A stretch of 64,000 nt of DNA. It comes from Sthenelais limicola (Eukaryota > Annelida > Polychaeta > Phyllodocida > Sigalionidae). The position numbers were made by a program, and so were the translations under genes. The stretch is taken from contig OW804094.1 of assembly GCA_942159475.1 (NCBI GenBank), positions 50,774,966-50,838,965 on the forward strand, written 5' to 3'. Below the pieces are notes generated by a model that was given only the letters and a program-made list of their open reading frames with translations, searched no databases and was not told where the DNA came from. Below are positions 1-10,800 of the stretch, piece after piece. Numbering within the stretch: the stretch's first letter is position 1; each line of letters opens with the position of its first letter.

Positions 1-1
1 G

Positions 2-730
2 AAACCTAAAGTGTTTCCATCTGACGGGGGCACAGAATTTAACAACAAGTGGGTGCATGAGTATCTGAGCGACAAAGGCGTGAAACAGGTGACCACACGG
101 AACAAGAGCCAGGCAGCCGTAGCCGAAAGATTCATAGCCACGATCAAGTTCAAACTGAAAAAATATATGCAAAAAAAGCAAACCGACCGTTGGATCGATG
201 TGCTGCCTGAATTTACCCAAGCTTACAATCGGTCCATGCACTGTAGCATCAGGCGCACTCCTCAAGAGGCGGTGGAAAGGTCGAGCAACGTGGATTTGTG
301 GGACACGCAGTACGCCCCTAAAAAGAAGAAGAGGCGAAAAACGAGCAAATACACACCTCCCTTTAAATCCATATTCAAATTCGAGGTGGGCGACACTGTG
401 AGAATTTCCAAGTGGAGGCACGCCTTTACTCGTAAATACGACGAGAAATTCACTCACGAGCTGTTTAACGTAACGGGCAGACAGGCGAAGGAAGGCATTC
501 CACAGTACACACTGAAAGACTGGCACAGCCAGGAGATTGACGGGCGATTCTTCGAGCACGAGTTGCAGAAAGTGCGAGTTGAGGAAAACACGCTCTACAA
601 TGTGGAGAAAGTCATTAAAAAGCAAAAGCGCCAAGGCAAAGACGGATTCATTGTGAAGTGGCAAGGGTGGAATTCCACGCACAACAGTTGGGTCTCCGCA
701 AAGGACCTGAAAGACAAAAAACTCTCGTGA
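2..730 (+). CDS. Polinton-type integrase, C-terminal part with chromodomain (5' end outside window)
   Basis: The frame is open from the first bases of the window, so this is the C-terminal part of a longer integrase. What remains is the second half of the retroviral-type catalytic core: the second catalytic Asp lies in SDGGTEF (about residue 8) and the Glu in AVAERF. A basic linker follows, then a small beta-barrel-like segment and a C-terminal chromodomain (YNVEKVIKK to WVSAKDL). Integrase plus chromodomain is typical of Polinton/Maverick elements and of some Gypsy elements. The capsid and adenain-type protease genes directly downstream favour Polinton. The stop lies 3 bases before the next ATG, as in compact virus-like gene blocks. 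The first catalytic Asp and the zinc-binding domain must lie upstream. No lesion is visible in this part. Confidence 0.85.
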   Translation, partial: KPKVFPSDGGTEFNNKWVHEYLSDKGVKQVTTRNKSQAAVAERFIATIKFKLKKYMQKKQTDRWIDVLPEFTQAYNRSMHCSIRRTPQEAVERSSNVDLWDTQYAPKKKKRRKTSKYTPPFKSIFKFEVGDTVRISKWRHAFTRKYDEKFTHELFNVTGRQAKEGIPQYTLKDWHSQEIDGRFFEHELQKVRVEENTLYNVEKVIKKQKRQGKDGFIVKWQGWNSTHNSWVSAKDLKDKKLS

Positions 731-733
731 AAG

Positions 734-1135
734 ATGTATTTGTTTCTGTCCTCGAACGACTCGAAAAACGAAGTGCCCGGCAACTCGGTGTGGGACTTTA
801 CGCTCGAGCTGAGGAGCCCGACCAATTTCGAGGAAAAGAGCTGGGAGTGTGCTTTGATGGAACTGTACATAAAGGGAGTAGACAATCTAAAAGAACATTT
901 GTTTGTTTACTGCAGCCTTTTGGAGTACAGCTCGTTGTCGCAGGATCGCTTTAGGAACTTGCTCAAAATCATCAGGTCACCGGGGGAAATAGCACTGCCC
1001 TATTACATGCCTGTAAAGCCGCAAAGTACTTGCGATAAGATTCGGATATATATAAAAACAGCAAGCGGAGCACCTCCGACCTCAGTCACAACGGAGGAAG
1101 TATGGTGCACACTGGAATTAAAAGTGCGAGAATGA
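734..1135 (+). CDS. Polinton minor capsid (penton-like) protein, N-terminal part
   Basis: This 133-residue ORF starts 3 bases after the integrase stop. Its opening pattern (a short hydrophobic strand, SND, then FTLEL and WECALMELYI) is typical of the start of Polinton minor capsid proteins and related virus-like F54H12-family proteins, where it begins a jelly-roll capsid domain. Full-length relatives are several hundred residues, so this copy is probably truncated. Its stop overlaps the next start (ATGA at 1132-1135). The call rests on this pattern and on gene order (integrase, minor capsid, major capsid, protease). No alignment was run. Confidence 0.55.
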   Translation: MYLFLSSNDSKNEVPGNSVWDFTLELRSPTNFEEKSWECALMELYIKGVDNLKEHLFVYCSLLEYSSLSQDRFRNLLKIIRSPGEIALPYYMPVKPQSTCDKIRIYIKTASGAPPTSVTTEEVWCTLELKVRE

Positions 1136-1326
1136 GCTTTGTGCCGTACGTTCACGACAAAGGAAAGTGGGAAAACATTGGCAAAACGAAAAAAAACATT
1201 CGGAAAAGGAGCAGGTTCTATTGTAGAGGGCCCGGAGCAGGAAGTTTTGGAGCGAGCCAAGGCTGCTTTATTAGAGGAAAAGAAAAAAATGAAGCCTCAT
1301 TCTTCCAGGGGAAAAAGACGCGTTAA
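1132..1326 (+). CDS. Small very basic ORF of the Polinton block
   Basis: This 64-residue ORF starts inside the stop codon of the minor capsid ORF (ATGA overlap). It is rich in Lys/Arg with a GPGAGSFG segment. A second open frame over the same bases (1139-1333) encodes a helical, Lys/Glu-rich peptide, so a one-base lesion may have split one basic protein. The following 100 bases (about 1340-1430) are also strongly Lys/Arg-coding. Polintons and adeno-like viruses often encode small basic core proteins near the capsid genes. That role is inferred from position and composition only. Confidence 0.35.
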   Translation: MSFVPYVHDKGKWENIGKTKKNIRKRSRFYCRGPGAGSFGASQGCFIRGKEKNEASFFQGKKTR

Positions 1327-1437
1327 CAAGTAACAGAAAAAAAGGCAGCCGAGGCGAGGTGTGCAGAAAAGAAGAAAAAAAACGAAAAAGAGCAAGAAAA
1401 CGACGTCGTCAGGCAAAAGAAAGTTTAGGCGATAAAT

Positions 1438-2214
1438 ATGTCTACGGCAACGTTTGTGTTGAACAACGCCAACGAGGGCATGACCAAGCGCTTGGACATT
1501 TTCAATTTACCTCCGGTAGACACGTCGGTCAGAGAAGTGGACATTGTGGAATTCAAGCCTACGAGCGCACTAACTGACCATCACCTTTACCATCCCCAAC
1601 AACTCGGGGGACTCGATAGATTTGCAGAAAATCAGAATATGCACGACTTTGGAAATTCACGACTTGGAGGGAAAAACCGTAAAGCTCGCTGACAATGTCA
1701 GCCTGGTGAATAACATTTCGGTGTCGATGTTTTCTAGACTGGCCGTCCGTTTGCAGCAAACTCAGGTCAACTCGGCCGTATCGACTAACTGGGCCTATAA
1801 ATCCTACATCGACAGGCTCTTGAGCTACGGTATCTCGGACACTTTGAACTGGTTCTCTGCCACCGGCTTTACAAAGGATTTGGCTGGAGCCCTAGACGAT
1901 CACAAAGCAAAGGCGGCGTTCAATTCAGGCACGTGACGAGAGCCTACGCCCAAATATTCGAGAGCCGCGATCCCACTCAGCACGAAAGGCCTAATTTGTG
2001 GATGACAGATTTCTTAGGAGGTTTCGCCCTGTATGTGTTTAATATTAAACACTTGAGAGGAGAAGCGCTTCTGTCGGCCATCAACAGGGGTAACACACAC
2101 TTGGTTGTGACGTTTGCCAAGAAACTGACAGAGTCCATCTCGTGCATTGTTTATGGAAAGTCTCCTGCCCTGATCAAAATCGACGCCACCCGACAGGTCT
2201 ATTACGAAAGCTAA
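1438..2214 (+). pseudogene. Polinton major capsid protein gene, broken by frameshifts and an internal deletion
   Basis: Three reading-frame pieces succeed one another: 1438 to about 1573, about 1573-1936, and 1933-2214. The first has the N-terminal LDIFNLPPVDTSV pattern. The last has the C-terminal signature of the F54H12.2-like family (a GFALYVFNI strand, CIVYG, then an IDATRQV end), which corresponds to Polinton double-jelly-roll major capsid proteins. Frame changes occur near 1573 and near 1930. The summed length of about 245 residues is well below usual capsid length, so the middle has been lost around the second junction. The gene cannot make a functional capsid. The protease follows 17 bases after the last stop. 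Confidence 0.7.
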
Positions 2215-2231
2215 GAAGGATAAAAGAAAAA

Positions 2232-2716
2232 ATGGATCGCAGCAAGGGAATGAGCTCTGTGGATATAGACCAGTGTCTACGTTGTGTGCCAGGCTACCGA
2301 GGCGCAATGTCTTTCGAAGAGCTGCCCAGGAAAAGAACAAAGCTACAAAGCGCAGGACTTTATGTCGTGAACACAGCTAGGATTTCGGAAAGGAACGGAC
2401 ACTGGATCGCTATATACATGCCCTCACACTTCTACTCTTCCATCGATTCATGTGTGGAGTTTTTCGATCGTCTGGGTAAAGACCCGGGGTATTACAGCGC
2501 CGAAATGTTACAATTTTGCATGCTGCATGCTAAAAAATACAAGTACAGCTCTAAACAGATTCAATGTAGCGATTCTGCGCTGTGCGGACAGTTTTCAACG
2601 GTCTACTGCTTTTTAAGAGGCGAAAAAACATGTCAATAGACAGTTTCATTACATTGTTTACCGATGACTGTCAAGAGAATGAAAAAAGAATTGAATTTTG
2701 GAATAAGTGTGGCTAA
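2232..2716 (+). pseudogene. Adenain-type cysteine protease of the Polinton, frameshifted near its C-terminus
   Basis: The ATG at 2232 is preferred over an upstream non-ATG start inside the capsid gene. The elements of an adenovirus-type (C5-like) protease appear in order: catalytic His in GHWIAIY, an acidic residue in VEFFDRLG, Gln in KQIQCSD and the nucleophile Cys in LCGQF. In viruses and Polintons this enzyme matures capsid proteins. The frame stops at 2639, just after a run of six A. A 29-codon piece in another frame (2630-2716) looks like the expected C-terminal helix, so a one-base lesion or sequencing error in the A run is likely. A polyadenylation signal (AATAAA, 2715-2720) overlaps the last stop. 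Confidence 0.8.
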
Positions 2717-2720
2717 TAAA
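2715..2720 (+). promoter_or_regulatory. Polyadenylation signal AATAAA at the end of the Polinton + strand block
   Basis: A canonical AATAAA overlaps the stop of the protease C-terminal piece. An A-rich stretch and a T-rich stretch follow within 30 bases. It would end the integrase-capsid-protease transcript just before the convergent membrane gene. Confidence 0.5.
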
Positions 2721-2770
2721 GACTCAGAAAAAATACCTTTTTTCTCGTTGTTTGTACTCTACTTACACTG

Positions 2771-3606
2771 TTATATGCTAGACTCCCTCTCATAGAGCAC
2801 AATCTCGTCCATCTGCGGGAAATAGCGTACTGACAACTGCAAGGCGGTGGAGGAGGTGGAGGGGGAAGTGGAGGAGGATTTCTTTTTTTTCTTTACAATT
2901 AGAATTACTATTACTATTACAATAAATAATACTAGCAGTATGCTAGAGCTTACAATTCCGACTATAGCGCCAGTGGCTAGTACAGCTGGCTGTGGTGGTG
3001 GTGGTGGTGGGGCTAGGGACGTTATGCTGGTGGGAAGGACAAAGGAGGAGAAGGAGGAGGAGGAGGAGGAGGTAGTGGCTGTAGTAGCGGCCAAGGTACT
3101 GGCTGCTTTCTGCTGCAGATCTGGTGGCACTGGTAAAGGCACTGGTAGAGGCACTGGTAGAGGCACTGGTAGCTCTTGTGGTAGCTCTTGCGGCAGTAGT
3201 CCTGGAGGCGGTGCTGCTGCTGGTGGTGGTGGTGGTGGTGGTGGAGGTGGTGGTAGAAAATAAGAAAGGGCAGTCACTCATTAATATGTAATTTGGAGAC
3301 TCCGCTGGTAAACTATCGCAATCAAATTTTAATCTTGATTGGCTCAAGTCCAATGTTTTTATGTAGTCAGAGCCATCTACAATGTCCTGGTTAAATGTTT
3401 GAATATCACAGTGCCTAAATATGAAATGTTCGTAGGCAGGTAAAAAATACAATTTGCATTGGATCAAGGGATGGATCGGTCCAGTACAGGACACAAGTTT
3501 TTCCTGCGGCGAACAGAAGCACAACTGCCAGCAGATGCCTGAACCTCCACATTTCACATTCCCTTGAGCAAGATAGCACAAGACACGAAAAATAAATAAA
3601 TGGCAA
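2771..3606 (-). pseudogene. Single-pass membrane protein with Cys-rich ectodomain and Thr/Pro-rich stalk, split across three frames
   Basis: Read on the - strand, one frame carries a signal-peptide-like start (Met near 3552, core LLAVVLLFAAG). A second frame carries an ectodomain with a CFC...VSC pattern and LDLSQSRL, resembling a leucine-rich-repeat N-cap. That frame continues into a Thr-rich run. A third frame holds Pro-rich repeats, a strong transmembrane helix near residues 100-127 of that frame, a KKKKK stop-transfer and a 35-residue tail ending at 2771. The second switch falls inside a trinucleotide repeat (ACC/CCA, about 3190-3265), so repeat slippage explains it. The first, near 3500-3550, needs another indel or a short intron. 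The gene converges with the Polinton protease and is probably part of that element. I do not recognise the family. Confidence 0.55.
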
Positions 3607-3687
3607 TTGACGTTCTCATGTTGAACTTTTTCTGAAAATCTTGTCTCAATCCAAAAAAATAGTCAGTCGATTAGCTATAATACGCAG

Positions 3688-3696
3688 CTATTTATA
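3688..3696 (-). promoter_or_regulatory. TATA box upstream of the - strand membrane protein gene
   Basis: The - strand reads TATAAATAG about 135 bases upstream of the likely Met near 3552 and 85 bases upstream of the most upstream open Met at 3606. Position and sequence suit a core promoter for that gene. Confidence 0.4.
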
Positions 3697-4739
3697 CTAG
3701 ACCGGTTGCTATAATACAATGCATAATACAATCAATACAATAGTACAACTGTATTGTAACGACAACAAAGCATCGAGTAAATACAATGCATTACTGTTCA
3801 TAACGATCATTTGATAATTAATCAATTGGTAGCAACACAGTAACACAGGGCGAGAAAACATTGGATACTTGACCCTCGCTTCTATGCCGCCTCCGTCACA
3901 GACATTCACTTCATTTAGCAACTGCCTTAGGGTGTAACACGCTCCATGTCCATGTCCGCCTGCCTTGAGGCTGTAAACACGCTCCAATTGTCAGGACCCA
4001 TTTCAATTCGAGTAAACATTCCGGCAATGCACATGGGTGGACAAAATGGCGACAGGGCGGAAGTAGATACGGAGCAAATGAATTAACGGTCGATTCTCAT
4101 GAATGGTCATCAAATCACCAATTTCAAATTTAATGTAAAAAATTGGAGAGAATCTTGTTGAATATAGTTTCAGTTTATTCCAGCGAATGCTCCTGATGAA
4201 GAGGAATAAATGGGTACCCACTTTTACTGACATATCACTTATAAATATTGTGCTAGGAGCTTAAAATAGCCATTTCTTGTATCAAAAAATAGCAAAAATG
4301 ATGTTTGTCATAAAATAATTAATAATAAAAATTATATCTGAACTAATTCAATGTTTATTTTACATTCGCAATTAACTTGGCCTTTTTTGTAGCCAAAAAT
4401 GTTGACATATTCATTACAAATTGGTTTCCTATAGCAATATCATGATGGGGTAGTCTTGGCGTCATCAAGCGAACCCACTTTCCTAGACTAACTTAAGGAG
4501 AATAAAATAAATCAAATATTTAATGCTAGGGGCTAATGTGCGAGGTATTTGCATGCATTTAATGGATTAACCATAAACATTTTAAAAAGTGCCACTGATC
4601 TCATGATATCTAAGTGAAACGAAATTAAAGCCCATTTGGTGTATTTTTGGCATCATCAAGCGAACCTCATTTTATCAGGAATATTCAGTACTCATGAAGG
4701 GAACTAAGATTTATTTTGTTTAAAGGTTTAAAGGTATCC
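3697..4739. other. AT-rich non-coding stretch with two copies of a CATCAAGCGAAC motif
   Basis: No convincing coding frame is seen. The notable content is a near-identical motif at 4461-4474 and 4651-4665. It recurs at 4819-4833, 28247-28260 (one change) and inverted at 28649-28663. The motif may be a subterminal repeat of a DNA transposon; see the separate entry. Confidence 0.5.
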
Positions 4740-4833
4740 ATGAATACAATAAATCAAATGAAGAAGTTCAATGAAATATCTTCTGCTGTTCCCTCCATCA
4801 ACTATCTTATAACTCAAACATCATCAAGCGAAC
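4461..4833 (+). repeat. Three direct copies of the CATCATCAAGCGAAC motif, left cluster
   Basis: Copies lie at 4461-4474 (GTCATCAAGCGAAC), 4651-4665 and 4819-4833, about 170-190 bases apart. The spacing and exactness in otherwise unrelated sequence suggest binding sites for a transposase or other DNA-binding protein. Related copies lie beyond the transposase-like gene, including one inverted copy. Confidence 0.5.
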
Positions 4834-7800
4834 TGCGTCATCGAGCGACATCTATCGGTATACATAGGAACTACCCCCCTGTGCTGCCACCTAGCGTCAA
4901 TTTTGCTACCAATCTCGGAGCAGACGAACTAACTGGACGTCGTAGATGTGACATCCGACTTAATGTAAGTATAATTATGATGAATTTGGTGGGGAAACGG
5001 CCCTGAATTGTTTAAATACTGAAAGATTTCATAACAGACCATACCTGATGCGATCAAGTAAATTGTTTTATTATAAAGAAAAAAAAACAGGTTTTCTGAA
5101 TGATGTAGGCTACTATGCCTATGGCTACAGCCCGGGCCGGCTACGGTAGCCTACTGAGATTGGCACTTGACTGCAGACACTGTTGTTTAAACGTTTTAAT
5201 AATGAAATGCATTAAAATCAGTATCCTCTTAATAGGGCCTACCATTTATATGGGTGGACCCTACGTTTCATTGGTAAATTAACTATTTCCTAACCCCACC
5301 TGCTATCACATAAGTGATGGGTCAGTTGGCGGAATAGTGTCAGTGACCAGTCATGTGACTTCCTGGGCCATACTGCATTTGACCAAGGTCAAGGACAATC
5401 CTGGGCAACGTGAGAGTGCACAAGCCATGGATTTAATGGTTTCCAATCAACATTTATATTTTCATCGTTTTACCATCTTTTTCTACAAATCCAAGCGGTA
5501 AGCATCTTTTAAACTCCTTGTGAGGTTTGTCCGCTCGCTGCAGTGCTACCCGGGCATGTTCTAAACATGATCCGGGTATCAGCTGACACAGCCGGGTAAT
5601 AGCCGGACTTGTCCGGAAGGTATTGGATCAGTGCATTTATGTAACAGGTGGCGCTGTGTGCCTGTGAGGCTCTTGTTTATGGTATTTTACAGTATTGGTC
5701 TCATTTGTTTGCACTTGTTCTTATGTTTAAACACCCAGTAGAATCGGGTTGTTTCTTATTTAAAGGGTTATTCTGCTATTGTATATACGCAACTCTATAC
5801 TGCGTTATTAGAGTGCCCTGGACTTGTGTGATTATAATTGGTAATAAACAGGAGACTGCTAGCAAGGACTATTAGATCTGGGTTTAGTGTTGTTACTCGA
5901 ACTGCGATCACGAACCGGCCGGGTAATTCACTACAATTTGGTGCCGTGACCACTAGTTTTTGCTGGAGGTGGGGTGAGACTCGCCAAACTTATGTTTGGA
6001 AGAGGAAGAGGACGGGTCCAGTATGAAGACGAAACTGGTAGACCTAATTGGTTATCATCTGGATATAAAATGGTAGATTGGACTGACTATGATGAAGTCA
6101 GGGATAATCTGGAGGTGGTTGTAGAATCTGGTGGAGCTACTGCTATGGTTCATTCAACTCCTCCTGCAGTCTATAGGACAGCCGGGCGAGGTAGGGGTGT
6201 CTCCCGGGTAGGTTTAACACCTGGCCCTGGTTTTGATAAAGTGGTTGGTCAACGCAAAAAGCAACCTGGACCTATAGATCCTCCATGTTCTCCGCCTCTA
6301 GAAAAGCCGGCTTGGTTTGATGAGGAAGAGCAGGATTTGACCCGGATGTGGAGAAATGATGTGTTGAGGGGAACGGGTAGGCGGATGACTTTTGACAAAA
6401 TGGACACTCTTATTGGCTCGCAACGTCGACGAATTGATGGAATGAATGAATCGGTTGCTATTTCGGCTAGACATAGTCGAGATGCGCTAGAAGCTGCTGC
6501 TAGGACAGCAAAGGATCTAGCTAAGGTACAGGAGGAGGATAGAGAGTTACGACAGGTTATCCAAGATCAGGCAGATAGGATGGAGGAACTGGTTAAAGAG
6601 TTGAAGGCAGCTAAGGAGTGTGATTCACCCGCTAGCCGGGGAAATTACAGTAGCACTCCATATAGAAAGCCTCCCCAGTTGTCTGATAATACCTATGCCC
6701 GTATCATGGGTGAGTTACCCGAATTTGGTCAGTCTCGCCGGTGTGGAAATGTAGAGGTTAATCGGGGCGGGTCACGGGACCCCGAGAAGAAGGAAGTAGT
6801 GTTGTATAATAAAAGGGGCGATACTGATTCTGGTCGAGTGACCGCTCTTCCGGATAATACCGTCGGTGCTGATGAAAACCCGGGCGAGAGTGGTAATCCA
6901 GTGGCGAGGCGTAATATGCGTCGCTCTATGGACCCGGCAGCTGCTTATGACCCGGTGCAGAGTAAAGTACCGTATGGTAAACCTGGTCGTAACATGAGTA
7001 AACCGGAATTAAAACCCAAACCATTGAATTTTCCGATATGGGATGGTAAGAAGGATTGGCGGGAATACCATCGGTCAACCTTATCGGTAGCCAGAGCCAT
7101 GAATTGGGATGATGACACTTATAAAGTGCAATTAATGGCTGCGGTGTCCGATCACATGCCGAATATAGCGGTATTAAAAGCTGATAAGTATACACTGGAT
7201 GAAGTATTTGATATGATGGATTATGAATACGAAAATGAGAAACCGGCTGATACCAGGCAGAGGGAATTCTTTGCTCTGCGTCAAACGGCTAATCAAAGTC
7301 CTTCAAACTTTGCTCAACTGGTGTCGCTAAAGGCTTTATACGCATTTGGTGAATGGGATTCGACATTGCATTCCATGGCCATCAAAGTATTCCTAGATGG
7401 TTTGATGGATCCGGAAATGGCGAAATATGTGGCGCTACAAAATCCTAAAAATGTAGTGTTAGCGGGTGCTAGTGCCACTAGATACCGGGATGTTTGTAAG
7501 GAAACTACTAGATTAGTTCCAATATCGACCATGGAAGTTGGATTGGGCCAATCACAATCTAGGGAGTTGGCTATAGTAGAGGCTACAGGAGCAACGGGTG
7601 TCTCTACTGATTCGGCTGATTTCTTTGAATTTAAAGCTTGGCAAGCTAGAAATAAAGGAAATGGAGAAAATAAAAATAAACCGTTTGTGAAGAAATATCC
7701 ATACAAAAGTGGTGCTACGGGTGGTAAGCCTCCACCTATGTGTTATTTTTGTAGAGAAGAAGGCCACTTGTTCCGACAGTGTCAGAAGCAAGTTCAGCAC

Positions 7801-10800
7801 CTTGCAGCTATGGAAGGGGTGGTCCAGTTTATGGCCAAGTTAAAGGAGAAGGAAGAGGCGGAAAACGCGCTAGGGCCTTCCAAGCAGACGTAGGAAGTGC
7901 CCGGTCGAGTTATATGCACGCCATACCTGGTCATATAGTGAAGGCGGAGTTGGCCGGCGGGGAGCAGGAGGTATGCCCCGGGAAGCTAGGGGACGCCCGA
8001 CGGGAAAGTTCTCGGGGAACGAGTCATACAGATCGTTCTTTACAATGGTCAGTTCTGGTGCTATGCTCGGCTGTGAGCGTCCGGGGTGGAGACCCGGGCT
8101 ATTCTTGTGTACCCGGACAAATTTTGAGGTTTGAAAGTGGCTGTTGGGGTACTAGGTTACACAAGATTATGGCATGTGACCTTCAGGACTATGGCATACA
8201 AATCTCTGATCTGCATTGTCCCAGAATAGAGGAGAGGTGGTATGTGAGTGTAACTGTAGGGAATGTAACCGGACAGTTTTTGGTAGACTGGGGTGCTCAA
8301 TGCACACTGATTAAGAAATGTGTATTTGACCAGCTGTCAGTAAGACCTCACTTGATACCGTGTAGAGTGACGTGTTATGCTGGCACCGGACATAACCTGG
8401 TTACACATGGTTGCATAAGAGTTGCATTAGGAGTAGGTGATCAATGGTTTGCTCTCAACTGTCTGGTTGTGAGTGGTTTAGTCGGTGTAGAGGCCGGAAT
8501 ACTGGGTATGGATTTTATATTTTTGCACCAGTGTAATTCAGACTGGTCGGGCAAATTCACCTTGGAAGATGGTGAACACACTGTAGCGTGCAGACCATTG
8601 CAAAGTGGATCTCTGGTAGTGAATAGGACAGAGAGTGTTTTCGTGGACGCTTTCTCTTCTGTTTGCTCAGGTGGAGTTCTTGGGTCCCCCGGTGGAGGCC
8701 AGATCTTTGCCCCAAACGGCTCTGAATTGGGAAGTTTCCTGGAATATAATGATCCGGTTATGGAAACACAAATCGGAAATACGTTATTGGTAACTAACCC
8801 GACGGGAGAACCAATACTGGTTGAACTACATACGGCTATAGAGGGAGAGTTGGCTAATGAGAAATATTCACCTATCGTGGATGTGGAATTACTCGAACCG
8901 GAGGTCCCAATGCCTCTTGGTGAGAGTTGTCCCCTGGAGAAGTTGGTGATAGGGTCAGATTTGGTCAGGGCGGTTGATCGAGGAAGACTGTTGAAATTAT
9001 TGTTGTCCTATAAGGATTGTTTTCGGTTACCGGGTGAAATATTGGGTCATACTAATGTAGTAACGCACCGGGTTGATACTGGAGATGCAGCTCCAATTAA
9101 GTCCGGTTGCAGAAGGTTACCGCCGGCTAAGCGGGAGGCGGCGGAAAAACAAATACAGGATATGCTCGATAAAGGCGTAATTGAAGAGAGTAATAGTCCT
9201 TGGGGGGCTGGTATTGTGATTGTGAAGAAGAAAGATGGTACTGACAGGTTTTGTGTAGACTATAGGCCATTAAATGCCGTCACAAAGAAGGACTCATTCC
9301 CTCTTCCCAGAATTGATGAATGTATCGATGCATTGGGAGGCAATAAATGGTTTGTCACACTGGATCTGGAAAGTGGGTATTGGCAAATTGCTATGGATCC
9401 AGCTAGCCGGGAGAAGACCGCTTTTGTCTCCTCTATGGGCTTGTATCAATTTAAGGTTATGAGCTTTGGCTTATGTAATGCCCCGGCTACCTTTGAGCGC
9501 ATGATGGAACAAATGCTGTCGGGTCTGCGCTGGAAGGTTTGCTTGGTGTATTTGGATGATATAATTATATTTGGTAGAACCCTGGATGAAACTTTGGAGA
9601 ATACTGAATTAGTCTTGCAGAGACTTAGGTCTTATGGGCTAAAATTGAAACCCAAGAAGTGCGAATTCTTTAAACTGGAAGTGCAATACCTGGGCCGGAT
9701 AGTGTCTGAAGGGGGGATCCGGCCAGACCCCTCTAAGTTAGACCGGGTCCGGGAGTGGCCAGTGCCCTCTACTGTACGAGAGGTACGTCAGTTTCTAGGG
9801 TTTGCGTCTTACTATAGGGAATTTATGCCTAAGTTCTCTGAGATTGCTGAACCTATTCAAGCTCTGGTGATAGGAGCTAATTCAAAGACAAAAGGGGTGG
9901 TTTTTGATGAAAAATGTCTCGAGGCATTTGGTCGTTTAAAAGAATTGTTGACTAAAGCTCCTGTCCTGGGATACCCGCAGCCGGCTGGTACTATAATCCT
10001 GGATACAGATGCCAGTGGATTTGGTATGGCCGGAGTTTTGTCTCAGATTCAGGAGGGTAAAGAGGTTGTACTCAGCTACGCAAGTAATAGTCTGAGCCGA
10101 GCTCAGCGGAATTATTGTGCTACAAAAAGGGAGTTGTTGGCTGTGCTAACGTATTTGGGTAAATTCCAACACTACATCATAGGGAGGGAAGACTTCGTTC
10201 TTAGAACGGATCATGCCTCGTTACGATGGTTGATGACCTTTAAGGACCCATCTGGTATGTTGGCTCGGTGGTTAACTACCCTTCAACACTATGGTATTTC
10301 AGCTAAACAGATTTCTCACCGTGCCGGGAAGAATCATTCGAATGCTGATGCATTATCGAGATTACCTGTCCGGAAATGCCCGCGAGAAGATTGCCCTGAC
10401 TGCGGTGAGCATGATGCGGTTATAGCTGTGATGACAATGGAGTATGAGATATTTGCGCAATTGGCTGGTGATCGGTTGAGACAGGCACAAGCTGAGGATG
10501 TTATATTGAAGAGGATAGCAGCCTTGCTGGAAAGCAATGCCCCTTGCCCGGAGAAAAAAGACCTGTTGGCTGAGGATGATGAATATTGCTTCTATGCTAA
10601 GCTGCTGCCTAAAATGGAGTTGGTAAATGGTTTATTGTGTGTGAAATGGGAAAGCGACAATGGTGTGGTGTATACAAGAGCGGCTGTTCCATTCTGCTTG
10701 AGGAAGGAGTTGTTTCAGACTTTGCACGGGAACAAGCTCTCAGTCCACTTTGGTGAATTCAAGACATATCAGGCGGCGTTAAAGAAATTTATCTGGCCCC

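Noticed and set aside
2847..3263. Glycine-rich + strand ORF
   Set aside because: It is the antisense of the Thr/Pro repeat of the - strand membrane gene and has no independent coding signature.
5648..5875. 75-codon hydrophobic ORF, repeated at 16178-16405
   Set aside because: It lies wholly within the LTR, starts with GTG and contains the polyadenylation signal. It is repeated only because the LTR is.
6926..7706. - strand ORFs opposite gag
   Set aside because: Shadows of the gag frame; no family features.
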